Of a stretch of 64,000 nucleotides of DNA, positions 1 through 10,542 are shown piece by piece; within the stretch, counting starts at the first letter, position 1; every line of letters begins with the position of its first letter. Under the pieces are notes generated by a model that worked only from the letters and a program-made list of their open reading frames with translations, was not told the DNA's origin and ran no database searches. The stretch spans positions 153,370,941 through 153,434,940 of the forward strand of contig NC_081553.1 of assembly GCF_963082655.1 (NCBI RefSeq), read 5' to 3'. Made by a program: the position numbers and the translations under genes. This stretch comes from Stomoxys calcitrans (taxonomy: Eukaryota; Arthropoda; Insecta; Diptera; Muscidae).

Positions 1-721
1 AAGGTATTGAAGAGTAGAATGCAAGTATGATATTAAAAATAGGGTCCAAGGACCCAGGAAGTCGCCCTAAATCTCCTCCAAGCAGAAAAATTTAACGTTC
101 ATATCAATATGGGGCTCAAATGAAAGGAATTCGGGATTAGATGACGAATCTGGCATGCAAAATCAGATTGAAGTATAAGGGGTCAGCCTCCAAAAACACC
201 ACCCAATATCAAAAGTGGACCAATCGGAACAATATGGGTATTATATTAAAAGTATTGGAGAGTAAAAATAAAATTTGAGTCTAAATACCCAGAGGGCCGC
301 CACAACCCCAAAACTCTCCCAAACAGAAATATTGGAAGTTCATGTTAATATGGGACTCAAATGAAAGGTATTCGGAAGTAGATTACAGATATAGCAAAAA
401 AAATTGAGAGTAGAAAACGAATATATTCAACTTTGTAACCAAGTATTTGGGGGTACGCCCCAAAGCACCCCTAAACTGAAATTCATTTCCGACTATGGCA
501 GTATGGAGCTCAAATTAACGGTATATAAGAGTTAAGGACGAATTTGATATTTATTTTCAGGGGCAAAGTGGTGAGCGCCCACTTGATATTTACCGACCAT
601 GGCGATGGGGCTCATATTAAATGGATTTGGCACTGGAGCACGAATTTGATAACCATATTTGAGTCGAAATGTCTGAGGTGCCATCCCTCCCCTAAAAAGC
701 ACTTCTCATTACCCCCTTTAA

Positions 722-1542
722 AAAAAACAGATCTCTTTTTGGCAACACTGGTTTAAACAGCTCACTGTCAAACATCTTCAGTTTGGTCTATAATCTATAA
801 TTTATCCATGAATCAACTTACAAACGAACAACGCTTGCAAATTATTGAATTTTATTATCAAAATGCGTGCTTTGTTAAGAAAGTTCATCGCGCGCTTCTT
901 CCATTTTATGGTCAAAGCTCATTTTTCAATGGGTACGCAAATAAGCAGAATTCTCGATTTTGGAGTGAAGATCAGCCAGAAGTATTGCAAGAGCTACCAA
1001 TGCATCCAAAAAAAGTCACAGTTTGGTGCGGTTTATGGTGGGCGCTATCGTGAGATAATATTCAACTTTTTTTTGCCCAAAATGCAAGAGCTTGACTTGC
1101 ATGACATGTTGTTTCAACAAGGCGGTGCCAAATGCCACACAGGACGCGTACCAATGGGCTTATTGAGAGGCGAGTTCGGTGAATATTTTATTTCACGTTC
1201 GGAACCGGTCAATTGGCCGCCCAGATCGTGCGATTTAACGCCTTTATACTATTTTTTGTGGGCTATGTGAAAGCTCATGTCTACACGAACAAGCCCCCTT
1301 CAATTGAGGAATTGGAAAACGACATTGAAGCATTTATTCGTGAGATACCGGCCGAAATGTTGGAAAGAGTATGCCAAAATTGGACTAAGCGGATGGACCA
1401 TTTCAGGCGCAGTCACGGTCAATAGTTTCATGAAATAATCTTCAAACATTGAATTCTTTGAACCGTACTATCGATTCAAATAAAGATTTCATGAATTTTT
1501 CGGAACTTTTAACTTTCCTATAGCTATTAAAATATCACCCTT
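722..1542 (+). pseudogene. Mariner-like DDE transposase, broken copy
   Basis: Remnant of an IS630-Tc1-mariner superfamily transposase. The reading begins at ATG 808 with MNQLTNEQRLQIIEFYYQN, the helix-turn-helix N-terminus also found at 47323 and 50152. It then jumps to the catalytic region (NGYANKQN, QELPMHPKKVTVWCGLW), so the linker and first catalytic segment are deleted. Coding continues through three frames (808-1053, about 1056-1270, 1213-1425) and ends with CQNWTKRMDHF. The right end 'tatcaccctt' followed by TA at 1543-1544 resembles the terminal repeat of the fold-back copies further on. The left end is not clear. It sits inside Helitron H1 and cannot encode a working enzyme. Confidence 0.8.
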
Positions 1543-1762
1543 TATATAAGCTATTTGGGAGAAGAGTAGGAAATTGATAATGATTATGCCAATACGGGGC
1601 GCATGTAAAATATATTTTAGAGTAGAGCACGAAGCTTTACTTTAAGAGCCAAATGTCTGGGTGGCAACCCTACCCCTGAAATACCCCCTAAACCGGAAAT
1701 ATTTGCCGATACGTTAATATAGGACTCAAAAGAAAGGCATTTGGGAGTAGAGCAACAATTTA

Positions 1763-2040
1763 CCCAGAAGGCAAACAGATGTAAACTTCTCACACACCAA
1801 TGAGTGCTTTCCGATTCAAGTTTTAGCTCAATGATAAGGACCTTTTTCATAGCCGAGTCCGAACGGCGTGCTGCAGTGCGACACCTCTTTGGAAAGAATT
1901 TTTACTTGACCATGCATGGCATGGTACCACGCAAATTTCGCCAGCATTAAGAGGGGATAGACATTGCTTTAATTTTTTTCCGACGTTTTCGTCAGAATTT
2001 GAACGCAGGCGTTCAGCGTCATAGACGGACATAGGCTACA
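1763..2040 (-). repeat. tRNA-derived SINE, degraded copy
   Basis: Read on the minus strand this matches the SINE at 9971-10185. It has a mutated tRNA-like head (GTCCGTCTATGACGCTGAACGCC, then a B-box-like GCGTTCAAATTC) and a shared tail including GCACTCATTGGTGTGTGAGAAG. The A box is partly lost. It is inserted in Helitron H1, whose repeat resumes at about 2045. The boundaries are approximate because no clear target duplication was found. Confidence 0.6.
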
Positions 2041-2359
2041 GTGGCATGAATTCGATATCCACATTTAGGGCGAAGTGTCCCCACTCTTAAAAGATATTAG
2101 AGAGTTACAGAAGGCACAGCGGAGCGGGCCCGGTTAGACTAGTTTTAACAACAACACAAACAAATTATTTAAAAGTGAATCAACCGGAATACACAAACTA
2201 CATGCCCAAATGGAGGGCTTATTACGGACAATATTAATATTTTATGGAAACAAAAAAATTTTTTGCTATTCAATGAAATTTATCTAGGCTTATTGTTATT
2301 ATTGCGGCAACAACGCTTGAAAAATCCGAATTAAATAGTATTGTAAGCTCTTGCTTCCA

Positions 2360-4059
2360 TTTTTATACCTACCTTACCCTAATTTTCAGAAACGCCAGAT
2401 CTCGGAGATGGGTGATGCGATTTAAGCGAAATTTTGTGTGCTCTCATATAGTACCCTAAAATAAAAAATTTGGTATCCAAATTTCGGATGGGGTACAAAT
2501 GAAAGGTATTTAGGATAAGAAAACGTATCTGATATACAATTGTCGGACCAAGTGCTAGGGGGACCACCCCAAGCCCCAAAACACCCCCAAATCGGACGTA
2601 TTTACCGACCATAGCAATATGAGACTCAAATGAAAGATATTTACGGGTATAATACGAATCTGACATCCAAATGTGGGACCACGTTTCTGGGGGTCCACCC
2701 CTTCCCCTAAACACCCCCAAAACAGGACTTATTTACTGACCATGGGAATATAGGGCTTAAATAAAAGGTATTTGAGTGTACAATTCGAATTCGATATCCA
2801 AATATGGGACCAAGTGTTTGGGGGGCAGCCTCTTCCTAAAAACATCCCCCAATCGGGACAAATTTACGACCATAGCAATATGGGGCTCAAATGAAAGGTC
2901 TTTGGAAGTAAACCACGAATCTGATATCAATATTCAGGAAAAGTGTTTATGGGGCCACCCCACCCCCCTAGCACCACCCAACTAGGAAGTATTTGCTGAA
3001 TATTTCAATATGAGGCTCAAATATGAGGGTTTCTAGAGTAGAACACGAATCCTATATATTTTTTCAAGGCCTACTCACTGAGTGGCCGCCCATTCCTCAA
3101 AACACCCCCCAAGCCGGTCATGTTTGCCGACTATGGAAATATGGGACTCAAATTAAAAGCATGTGGGAGTGACCACATATCTGATATCAACATTAGGGGC
3201 CAACTGTCTAGCGGACGTCCCACCACCATATCAAACCGCAAATAGGACGTATTTGCTCACCAAGACAATTTGGGTCTTAAAGAGAGTGGAACTAAATATT
3301 CATAGTTTTTAGGGCCAATACCCCAAACCGGACATATTAGCTGACTTTTGCAATAAGGAGTTTAAATGAGATTAGAAAACGAATTTGATATCCAATTTTG
3401 AGGCCAATGGCAATATGGGGTTCAAATAAATGATATAAAGATATATGAGAATAGAGCACGTTGCTGATATATTTTCAGGGCTTAGAATTTAGGGGACCAC
3501 CCCACTCCCCAAAACACCCCTAAATCGGGCATATTTACTGACCATGACAATGTGGGGCTTAAATAAAAGGTATTGGGGGGTCGAGCAAGAATTGATACCC
3601 ACTTTCGGGACCAATTTTCTGGGGGTCTACCCCTTTCCCAAAATACCCCACAAACAGCAATTTTTTACTAACCATCGCAATATGGGGCTCAAATAAAGGT
3701 ATTTGGAAGTAGAATTCGAATTTTATATCCAAATGTAGGACCATGTATTTAGGGCATCACCCCTTTCCCAAAACACCCCCAAAGGGAAAAAATATTTCGA
3801 CCATGTCAATATGTGGCTCAAATGAAAGTTATTTGAGATTAGAAAACGAATTTGATAACCTATTTTGGGGCCATGTATTTGGGGGACGCCATATTGCCAA
3901 TGGCAATATGGGGTTTAAATAAATGGTATTTAAAAGAATAAGAGCACGATGCTAATATTTTTTCAGGGTCAAGTATCTGGGGGACCACCCCTCTCCAAGG
4001 AAACTTTTGTTCCATTTAAAGTAAAAGAAGGCGCAGCGGAGCGGGCCTGGGTCAGCTAG
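2360..4059 (+). mobile_element. Non-autonomous Helitron remnant with ~131-bp tandem units (copy H2)
   Basis: It begins inside the conserved left region ('ttaccctaattttcagaaac', 'ctcggagatgggtg'), so the true 5' TC end is missing. It runs through about a dozen degenerate units and ends with the GC-rich tail 'gcagcggagcgggcctggg' and CTAG at 4056-4059, followed by T. Several units are partly deleted. No protein-coding content is seen. The 217 bases between H1 and H2 hold nothing recognisable. Confidence 0.75.
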
Positions 4060-4555
4060 TATTTTTTAAAATATAATAATTACAATTGTTTTGATATACA
4101 AATAAGCACTGAGTACAAATGTGCAATTCGAAAATGTGTTAAATGCTAATATATTTTCAACATATGTTTATATTGATCTTCGGAAATATTGATTTTTTTG
4201 CACTATAAATGAGTTTGCAACTCATTCAAAAAAAAAAAAAAATAAAGACTAATTTAAAATTTATGAAAATTAGACTTACGTCACCTAAACTGAAACTGTA
4301 AGTTCCTTTTTGTTATTGTTTTTCTTTTTATACTAAAGACTGAATAGATTTATTGTCTAAACAAAAGTTCCGATTTTTTAAAATGGAATGCCGAAAAAGC
4401 CGATTTTTTTTTCTTCGAAATGTTTTTTATTTTTTCACCAAATTAATCTGGCAGCCCTGACTCCATTTATCAACTACAGGAAGAGGTTGTAGGAAAGATA
4501 AAGGGTTCATCAAAGAGAGAGAGAGAGTGAGAGCGAGATGATATATACCTAATAC
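4060..4555. other. AT-rich spacer, nothing recognised
   Basis: AT-rich sequence with an A tract near 4230 and a GA-rich stretch at about 4517-4535. A minus-strand splice-donor-like ACGTAAGT lies near 4275, but no open exon could be built around it in any frame. No gene or named repeat is supported. Confidence 0.4.
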
Positions 4556-6008
4556 AATCCCATGGCAGCTAGTTGTACGCACCGGATTGACCCGATGGAA
4601 TCCTTCATCGGAAGGGCTGCCGCATCAGTGTACGTGTTAGTCTTTTTTCCCGGAGTGCCTTCTTCGCGCGCTTCTGGTATCCGTGCCAGGATTCAAAAGA
4701 ATCCCGGACCCTGATTCTGTTCGGTTTGCCAGAACCGCCTTCATCATCGGTCGGTGTGGGTGAGGTGTAACCGGTGCATGGAGTGGGTACATTCCGATCT
4801 TGCTCTGACCTTACATCACTACGGGAGTATAGTCATACTGAATATGTTGCAAGGTGTTATGCGTCCTCGTCGTCGGACTATGTGACCCCCCGACCTCTCC
4901 AATATACGCAACAGCAGAATCCCAGCCCCAATATTGTCAGGCCAGTCCCGGGAAGTGTATCATTTTTGCAACTGAACCGCAACGGTCTCCGTGGCAAGAT
5001 CGACGAGATTGTGGATTTTATGAGTCGGAGTATTGGTCGCAGCGATCCAGGAGACAAAGCTGACCAACACCTGCAGCTTGCACAGTTGTCACGGTTACAA
5101 TGTGCTATGTAAGGATTGCTCAAGGAATGGAGGTGGGGGATTGGCCTTCGTAATACACAATTCCGTGCAATATAGGCCTATCTCGCCTGCGCATGGCGCT
5201 AGTGACCCCTACATGGAATGCATGGGGATAGCAGCCAGGCCTGGTATTGCCGAGATAGAGCTATACAACGTGTATATACCGCCGGTTGGTATGTACAACG
5301 TGTACATACCGTCCCGACATAAGTGGGTTGCTATCTGGCCATAATCGTCTGGTTCTAGCGGACTTTAATGCGCATCACACGTCATGGCATTCTCCCCTAG
5401 GTAACGACCAGCGTGGCATAGCTTTGACAGAGCAGATTGAAAGCTCCACGTTTCGCACGGTGAATGAGGATGCCCCAACTAGGATTACAAGGAGGTGCAG
5501 CAGCTCGCCAGACATCTCCATTGCATCCCCTGATCTCCTGAGTGACGTATCCTGGCAAGCCGCCATCTCTTTGGGGACAGACCACCTCCCCATAATTCAT
5601 AAGAAGGCCGATTGGACTGGCTTCAGTGAGTATACTAATCGCCGCTTCAGTGAACTGCCACCCCCCTCTGATGTGCTTGTGGCCGATAGGAAATTCCATC
5701 ATTAACGCAGCAGTCGCTAGCTTTATACCAGCCGGTCGAATACCCCAAGTGCGGCCCAATTTTCCGGCGCAAGCAGTGGTACTCGCAGATGAGCGTGAAG
5801 AGATTCGTGCTATGGACCCCGCTAACCCCAGGATCAGCGAGCTGAATCTGGAAATAAACAGGGTAGTCAACGATAATAAGCGGAATTTGTGGCTGGAACA
5901 CTTGGGCAAACTGTGGTCTACTGTTAAGTCACTCTCGAACCCCGGTAAACGGGATGACAGGACCTCAGTCACTTTTTGGCGAAATAACCGTGACTGATCC
6001 GAAGAGAT
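4556..6008 (+). pseudogene. Jockey-type LINE, 5' region and endonuclease remnant
   Basis: Truncated non-LTR retrotransposon. The first ~200 bases match the 5' end of the LINE at 44690 and, in reverse, 56985-57060. Endonuclease/exonuclease/phosphatase domain pieces follow in order: SVSFLQLNRNGL, IAAIQETKL (5033 frame), NGGGGLAFVIH, LVLADFNAHHTSWHSPLG (5286 frame), SSPDISIASPDL and LGTDHLPI. They fall in at least three frames, so the ORF is broken. Part of the linker to the reverse transcriptase follows (ISELNLEINRVVNDNKRNLW, about 5836-5900). The match to the second copy stops at about 6008, so the polymerase is absent. Confidence 0.8.
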
Positions 6009-6049
6009 GGAATTGGAATACATGTGGTTTCAACTTGACAGCGCTACAA

Positions 6050-6406
6050 GCCACATAGCGAATATCACAATCAATTTATTGGAAACTTAGTTTAGAGAAC
6101 GTGTTATCTCACGAAATAGTCCAGTCGATTGGCGCCTCAGTTATGCGTTCGACTATTTCCTGGGCTACGTCAAGTCTATGGTCCATGCCAACAAGCCAGC
6201 GACGATTGATGAACTTCGTACGAATATCGAACGTGAAATTGCAGCAGTATAGACTGATTTATGCTTGATAACCGTCGAAAATTGGGTTCAGGACGTCTGC
6301 AAGCGCACCCGTTGTGGCTATGCAAAAAAAATCGAGTTCCATACATAATGGCATCGAACGTCCTTTAGCAAAAATTTCATTGATATCCACAACCGTTTTT
6401 TGTTGT

Positions 6407-6437
<31 letters not shown>

Positions 6438-6475
6438 CTTTTATAGCGCTCCTATTAAAAAACACATTATTTATT
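6050..6475 (+). pseudogene. Tc1/mariner-like transposase C-terminal fragment with an A27 tract
   Basis: The reading includes SPVDWRLSYAFDYFLGYVKSM, then NKPATIDELRTNIEREIAAV, which is the C-terminal end of an IS630-Tc1-mariner type transposase (same layout as at 1200-1420 but a different family). An in-frame stop and frameshifts follow. About 27 A residues lie at 6411-6437, inside the element's 3' non-coding part rather than at its end. Nothing before the last catalytic region survives. Confidence 0.65.
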
Positions 6476-6479
6476 CAAC

Positions 6480-7075
6480 TGATGATCAATTGGCATTTAT
6501 TGTACTGCACCGTACCTGTTTGCACATCACATTCTCGTGAGTCAAATAAACATTAAATTGATAAAAAAAAGAGATATAGTTTATTCACGATGGAAACGAT
6601 TTAAAACCCCCATACTCCATGAAGAGCTGATGAGAATAAGAAAATCTATTGTACTAAAGCAATTTTGTTGGAAAATTCCGCGAGGCTAAAATTCAAAAAA
6701 ACAAAAATTTGGAAGACGATAAGAAAAATTGGCATCTGTTACAGTCCACTAGTCGATATTAGAGCAAATCCTGATGAAATGAACGCGTACTTCTTACAGC
6801 ACAACAAGCCTTGAAACTGATACCGGGCAAGTAAGCTCATCAACGGTCATATCAAATGCATCAATATTTCCTGATTTCAACACTTTTTAATTTTTATTCG
6901 TTCGGCCAACTGAGGGTTGCATGTCTATAAAATCAAATGCTGTTGGTTTTGATATCTACGCCCAAAATGCATATATCCAAACACATAGAAAAATTCAAAA
7001 ATAATGCCTGTGGCGAAATCATAAAATGCAAATGACTATCGCCCTATATCAATTCTGCACTTATTTCAAAAGCTT
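6480..7075 (+). pseudogene. CR1-like LINE fragment
   Basis: Heavily mutated sequence related to the LINE at 38577-40930. Shared landmarks are LTDDQLAFI (6479 frame; LTDDQLNFM at 38860), the region before the polymerase with NDLKPPYSM, and the start of the RT around 7038-7070 (LSPYINSALISKA, resembling a 'YRPISILPIISKAFE'-type motif). Many stops. It ends where the LINE tail at 7082 has inserted. Confidence 0.5.
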
Positions 7076-7081
7076 TTGTTG

Positions 7082-7341
7082 TTGTTGTAGCAGTTTATTG
7101 TGTTCTATCTTTCGTCTGGTTGATTCTGTTGAGTGTCAAGACCCAGGAACTCTGCGACTAAGGTGGGGTGCGTCCACAGGGATCTGGGTCTGAGTCGAGT
7201 GGGTCTGGCCGGGCAGTTCAACAGGTGACGTGTATCGTGCGGTCTCTGGCTACAATCGGGACATGCATCTTGCACGTCGGCTTCAATCCTAGCTCTGTGG
7301 GAATTGAGGCGGCTGCATCTGCCGGAACGTAATTGAGCCAG
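7082..7341 (-). mobile_element. 5'-truncated 3' end of a Jockey-type LINE with (CAA)n tail and target duplication
   Basis: Minus-strand copy of the LINE 3' end also found at 47850-48329, 63185-63690 and 63692-63905. It codes the ORF2 C-terminus with a zinc-finger-like CPDC...HDTRHLFNC cluster, then the 3' UTR and a short (CAA)n tail at 7081-7092. The flanks share CAAAAGCTTTT (about 7067-7079 and again after 7345), consistent with target-primed insertion. The insertion interrupts the CR1-like fragment. Confidence 0.7.
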
Positions 7342-7397
7342 CGCAAAAGCTTTACAAAAGCTTTTGAAAAGCTTTTGACACTGTTATGTTGTTAGTT

Positions 7398-8030
7398 AAA
7401 AACTACCTTTGGCAGTGAAGGCCAGAGAACTGTCGAAGCCTTTCGGGTCGACGCAGTCCGAGTTAAGGGAGTGGGTGACGAATTAGCATGCAACCCTGTG
7501 GAACCGCGAAACGGTCAGTAGGACGACGAAAATCCTATGGTGAGATTGTGAAAAGATGAGGCCATTGTTGAAAGGTAGTAAGAAGGAGGTCAGTATAGTT
7601 TTCGGTATCATAACAGGCCACATAGGGGAACAAGCTCACTTATCGGTGCGGCAAGTGGGGAAGATGAGGAGACGTTGGAGCATTTCCTGTCATTGCCCGG
7701 CTTTCGCGTCTAACAGATACCAGTCCTTAAGTGGGGACACAGTACCAGACATGAACCAATTTAGGAGAGTGGCCATAGTACAATTAATTACTTAATTATT
7801 AATTAATACAATTAATTAATAAGTGCATCCTGGGGAGTGGCATGGAAAAGAATTGAGGATTTTGTAAGCAGTACGGAATTCCTTACTTAGATTTACTTTT
7901 TCGAGGTTACATTTTTAGTATTTAGAGCGCACAACAAGCCGATTACTGGCTTAGATGTATATCCATAGTGGCTTGGGGCGGTTTAATATCCGCACCCACT
8001 TTTCAACCTAACCTAACCTAACTTAGTATT
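7398..8030 (+). pseudogene. R1/LOA-like LINE, RNase H end and zinc-finger C-terminus
   Basis: 3' end of a LINE whose other copies lie at 13695-14760 and 27230-28190 on the minus strand. Visible pieces: QSELREWVTN-like tail of RNase H (about 7460), KGSKKEVSIVFGIITGHIGEQAH, and the cysteine/histidine pattern of the C-terminus (EHFLSLPGFRV region). An AT-rich duplication (taattaatacaattaattaa) interrupts it near 7780-7825. The 3' UTR ends in 'aacctaacctaacctaact' at 8005-8023. Frameshifted and 5'-truncated. Confidence 0.65.
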
Positions 8031-8239
8031 AACATATATATGTACGTTGGAAAAACCTACCAATAATTGAGAATAGCCTACCAACCTACCAAGAGGTTAA
8101 AAACCTACCAATTTTGGTTGGAACCTACCAAAAACGGCAACACTGATTGTAAGATATCTTCATGGTTTAAGTCGATTTCAAAGCTGTTCGACATATGAAG
8201 AATGCATTTGAAAATCCTTCATATGAAGAATTTGTTTCT

Positions 8240-8462
8240 TTTGCATAAAATAATGTGAAAAGGCATGGCTAACTATTCATGGCACTCGCCTAACGTAACA
8301 AAATGCAACGACTGCGTTGGTAGGGTCATGTTGACCGAATGAATGAACCAGTTCCAACGAAGAAGTCTTATGGTACGCGCAAAAGAAGAAGAAACCAAGA
8401 CATATCGAGACAAGGTGTTAAAAATCGAAGAAGTAGCGCAGAAGTTCGATGAGTTTTGAAAT
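8240..8462 (+). pseudogene. LINE ORF2 C-terminal fragment (tentative)
   Basis: One frame reads RLRWxGHVDRMNEPVPTKK followed by a lysine/arginine-rich stretch, a pattern seen at the C-terminus of several LINE ORF2 proteins (R..WLGHV.RM). Only about 70 codons remain and the frame breaks. It lies just downstream of the candidate terminal exon on the opposite strand. Confidence 0.4.
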
Positions 8463-8473
8463 ATATATTTATT

Positions 8474-8689
8474 TTATGTCTTGCGCAATCTTTCCTTTAG
8501 TCTTAAAGTCTTTTGGACTTCAATGGAGGATATTTGTCCAGCTAAAGCAGCAAGCGTGTGATGTTGTGTTGTTAAGCATTTTGCTGAACTTTGCATAAAT
8601 GTAGGCACTAAGCGTACAAAATACTTCTTTCTTACGATTCTTTCTTCTCGGATTGAGTTAAAGCTCTCAAAATTCGGATACAGGTACAA
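8474..8689 (-). CDS. Candidate terminal coding exon, possibly eIF4B
   Basis: A 71-codon open stretch starting right after a possible acceptor (AG at 8691-8690, fair pyrimidine tract) and ending in TAA at 8476-8474. AATAAA follows immediately (8473-8468), as expected for a last exon. The peptide (LYLYPNFESFNSIREERIV..., basic C-terminus LRLKERLRKT) is not one I recognise and does not look like a transposon protein. It joins in phase 0 to the exon at 8923-9028. Against it: the acceptor is mediocre and eIF4B C-termini I know of are more acidic or low-complexity. It may be a chance ORF or belong to another gene. There is no ATG at its start. Confidence 0.35.
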   Translation of the reverse strand: MYLYPNFESFNSIREERIVRKKYFVRLVPTFMQSSAKCLTTQHHTLAALAGQISSIEVQKTLRLKERLRKT

Positions 8690-8922
8690 CTTGACAATAT
8701 ATTTTAAACGACAAAGAGATTTCTTTGAAACTCATACATTTACGTATCAAATAGTACAAAATGCCGTATCTTTTAGCACAGCAAACAAAGAGAACTAGAA
8801 TTATGAAATTTGACACAACTGGTCTGCATATTCAAAAATAGGGCAGAAGAAAAACACTTAAAGTGGCAACAATGCAACTTTTTCAAACTTACATATATAG
8901 CAAATGCTACTTTTCTACTTAC

Positions 8923-9028
8923 AGTGTCTTGCTGCTTTGGCGACTGTCTCGGTACGGGGCGTACGGATTTACCTTTACTCACATCTTTTTGTTTCAACTC
9001 CCCATATGAATCTTTCGAATTGTTGTAC
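8923..9028 (-). CDS. eIF4B: Candidate internal exon, probably eIF4B
   Basis: 106-bp exon candidate with a strong acceptor (ATTTTATTTTAG, AG at 9030-9029) and consensus donor GTAAGT (from 8922). One base completes a codon, then 35 codons are open: YNNSKDSYGELKQKDVSK, then GKSVRPVPRQSPKQQDT. The composition (Lys, Ser, Gln, Pro, with YG and DS elements) suits the low-complexity C-terminal half of eIF4B. Its first base completes AG|G with the 24742-24781 exon. No transposon similarity is seen in it. Assignment to eIF4B is inferred from phase, order and composition, not from a recognised domain. Confidence 0.5.
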
Positions 9029-9239
9029 CTAAAATAAAATGTGTTATAAAATAATGTAGTGGAGATTTAAAAATATCACATAATTAAATAAACTTGTACT
9101 TAAAGATAAAACAATTATTGGTTTTGCTGTAATATTAATACAATTCCAATAATCCTAATTTATGAAATCATCAATGTGCTTCTTCTGTTGTAATAGCAAA
9201 GCGGAGGTGGGGGAATTGCATTTCAAGCAGGGCTGCAGA

Positions 9240-9930
9240 GTTGAGCAATTTTTACTGGACTCCGGACTGCGGAAAAAAAATATTCAAAAATTAAAAAAAA
9301 ATAAATCTTTTTATTTTCTAAGCCAACGTGCTTTTATAACAAAAAGAAATATTTTTCTTCATATTTTGTGATCATTTAGGGAACAAAAGTGGATTTTTAA
9401 ACTTTGACATAAAACAGCACCTGCTTTCAAAAGTGGTAGACTTGTCGCCATAAATTTATTTTTTTTTATAGAAACCATCAAATGCAGCCAGACTCTAAAA
9501 GGGTTTCCAGAAATCTCACTCCTAAGAATTTTGGGAACATTTTTTGTTTGATTTTTTAAGCTATAAAAAATTGCCGACTCTCGACAAGGCAATTGTTCCC
9601 CAAAACATGACCTTATAAGATGGGAACATTTTTTTAAAACTAGTTTCATTCATCCCTTTTATGTGAATCTAAATTTTACTTAATTATCCCTTTCCTAACT
9701 CGTGATAAAGTTTTTCTAAGACTGAATTGTCGGAACATTTTTTGTTTGATTTTTTGAGCTATTAAAAATTGCCGACTCTCGACAAGCCAATTGTTCCCCA
9801 AAACATGACCTCATAAGATGGGAACATTTTTTTAAAATTTGTTTCATTCATCCATTTTACGCGCATCTAAATTTTATTTATTTATCCCTTTCCTAACTCG
9901 TGATAAAATTTTTCTAAGACAGTTCTATTC
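9240..9930. repeat. AT-rich dispersed repeat containing a 198-bp tandem duplication
   Basis: Two direct copies of a ~190-bp unit start at 9534 and 9732 (both 'ggaacattttttgtttgat') and end near 9718 and 9920 ('tttttctaagac'). They differ by scattered substitutions. A related sequence lies in reverse orientation at about 22975-23390 (GAGTCGGCAATTTTTT and following). ORFs in it are not conserved between the units, so it is treated as non-coding. Confidence 0.65.
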
Positions 9931-9970
9931 TTGGGTTGATGGGTCTATTCCTAGTTGATGGGTTAAGTCA

Positions 9971-10185
9971 AAGGCAAATTTTGCCCATGAAAATCCACTA
10001 AGGAACAAGGGCAAACTTCTCACATATCAATGAGTGCAGTTCGAAACAAGTTTAAGCCCAATGTACTCACAAATGTTGCATTACGAGGGGAAAACCACCG
10101 CAGAAAAATTTTTTCTGATGGTCTCGCCAGGATTCGAACCCAGGCGTTCAATGTCATAGACGGACATGCTAACCTCTGCGCTACA
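9971..10185 (-). mobile_element. tRNA-derived SINE with 13-bp target site duplication
   Basis: On the minus strand the 5' end is a tRNA-like head. The A box reads TAGCGCAGAGGTTAGCATG (10183-10165) and the B box is a perfect GGTTCGAATCC (10140-10130), so RNA polymerase III promotion is expected. The body continues to about 9971. The element is bracketed by the direct repeat ATGGGTTAAGTCA at 9958-9970 and 10186-10198. Degraded relatives lie at 1763-2040 and 23575-23705. Confidence 0.8.
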
Positions 10186-10213
10186 ATGGGTTAAGTCATT
10201 CCAACCATGTTCG

Positions 10214-10285
10214 TAGAGATAGGCGATGGGTAAATACCCAAAAGGTATTTACGCAGTAAATTGGGTAAATACCCGGTGTAGAAGC
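10214..10285 (+). repeat. Terminal fragment of the hAT-like inverted-repeat family
   Basis: 'tagagataggcgatgggtaa' and following bases match the termini of the element at 49065-50843 (TAGAGATGGGCGATGGGTAA), including the alternating 'gggtaaatacccaaaaggtat' words. Only one end is present. Confidence 0.5.
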
Positions 10286-10542
10286 AGCTTTTATATTAAT
10301 TACAACAACGGTCATTTTATAAGCTTTTCTGTTGAAGATAATTATGTTATTAATATTATATTCAATGGACTTTATTTTATTGGAACATAGATTATTACTT
10401 GAGTGTACCCAACTTCTCTTTCGATTTAAATATAAAAACACTCTTTGAGTGATTTCTATACCATGGAATTATTCTCTCATTTGCAACTTTACACTCGAAT
10501 CGTTATCACTCACCTAATATAATTTGTCTCTTTCTATCTTAC

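Larger units (their letters stand above)
1..2142 (+). mobile_element. Non-autonomous Helitron remnant with ~131-bp tandem units (copy H1)
   Basis: Forward-oriented remnant cut by the left edge of the window. The body is a run of degenerate tandem units recognised by recurring phrases such as 'gggctcaaatgaaagg' and 'ccgaccatggcaatat'. The last bases form a GC-rich tail ending in CTAG at 2139-2142, followed by T, which is the Helitron 3' end and A/T target rule. A mariner-like element (about 722-1542) and a SINE (about 1763-2040) interrupt it. No Rep or helicase sequence is present, so it would depend on a helper. The ORFs across it are chance readings of the repeat. Confidence 0.75.

Noticed and set aside
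1..4059. Simple satellite array
   Set aside because: Ends obey Helitron rules (CTAG then T; empty site shown for H3), so the array is part of a transposon.
4260..4330. Further minus-strand exon around ACGTAAGT
   Set aside because: All three frames between the nearest acceptors and this donor contain stops or give fewer than 20 bases.
5397..6023. 208-codon minus-strand ORF
   Set aside because: Antisense shadow of the LINE endonuclease region; no recognisable domain.
6411..6437. Poly(A) tail of a processed pseudogene or LINE
   Set aside because: The A run is preceded and followed by sequence of the same transposase-type element, so it is an internal tract.
8005..8025. Interstitial telomere repeat
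   Set aside because: The CCTAA units are few and sit exactly at LINE 3' ends in several places; flies do not use TTAGG telomeres.
10130..10185. A functional tRNA gene
   Set aside because: A and B boxes are present, but the sequence continues into a shared non-tRNA body, has a target duplication and recurs elsewhere, so it is a SINE head.
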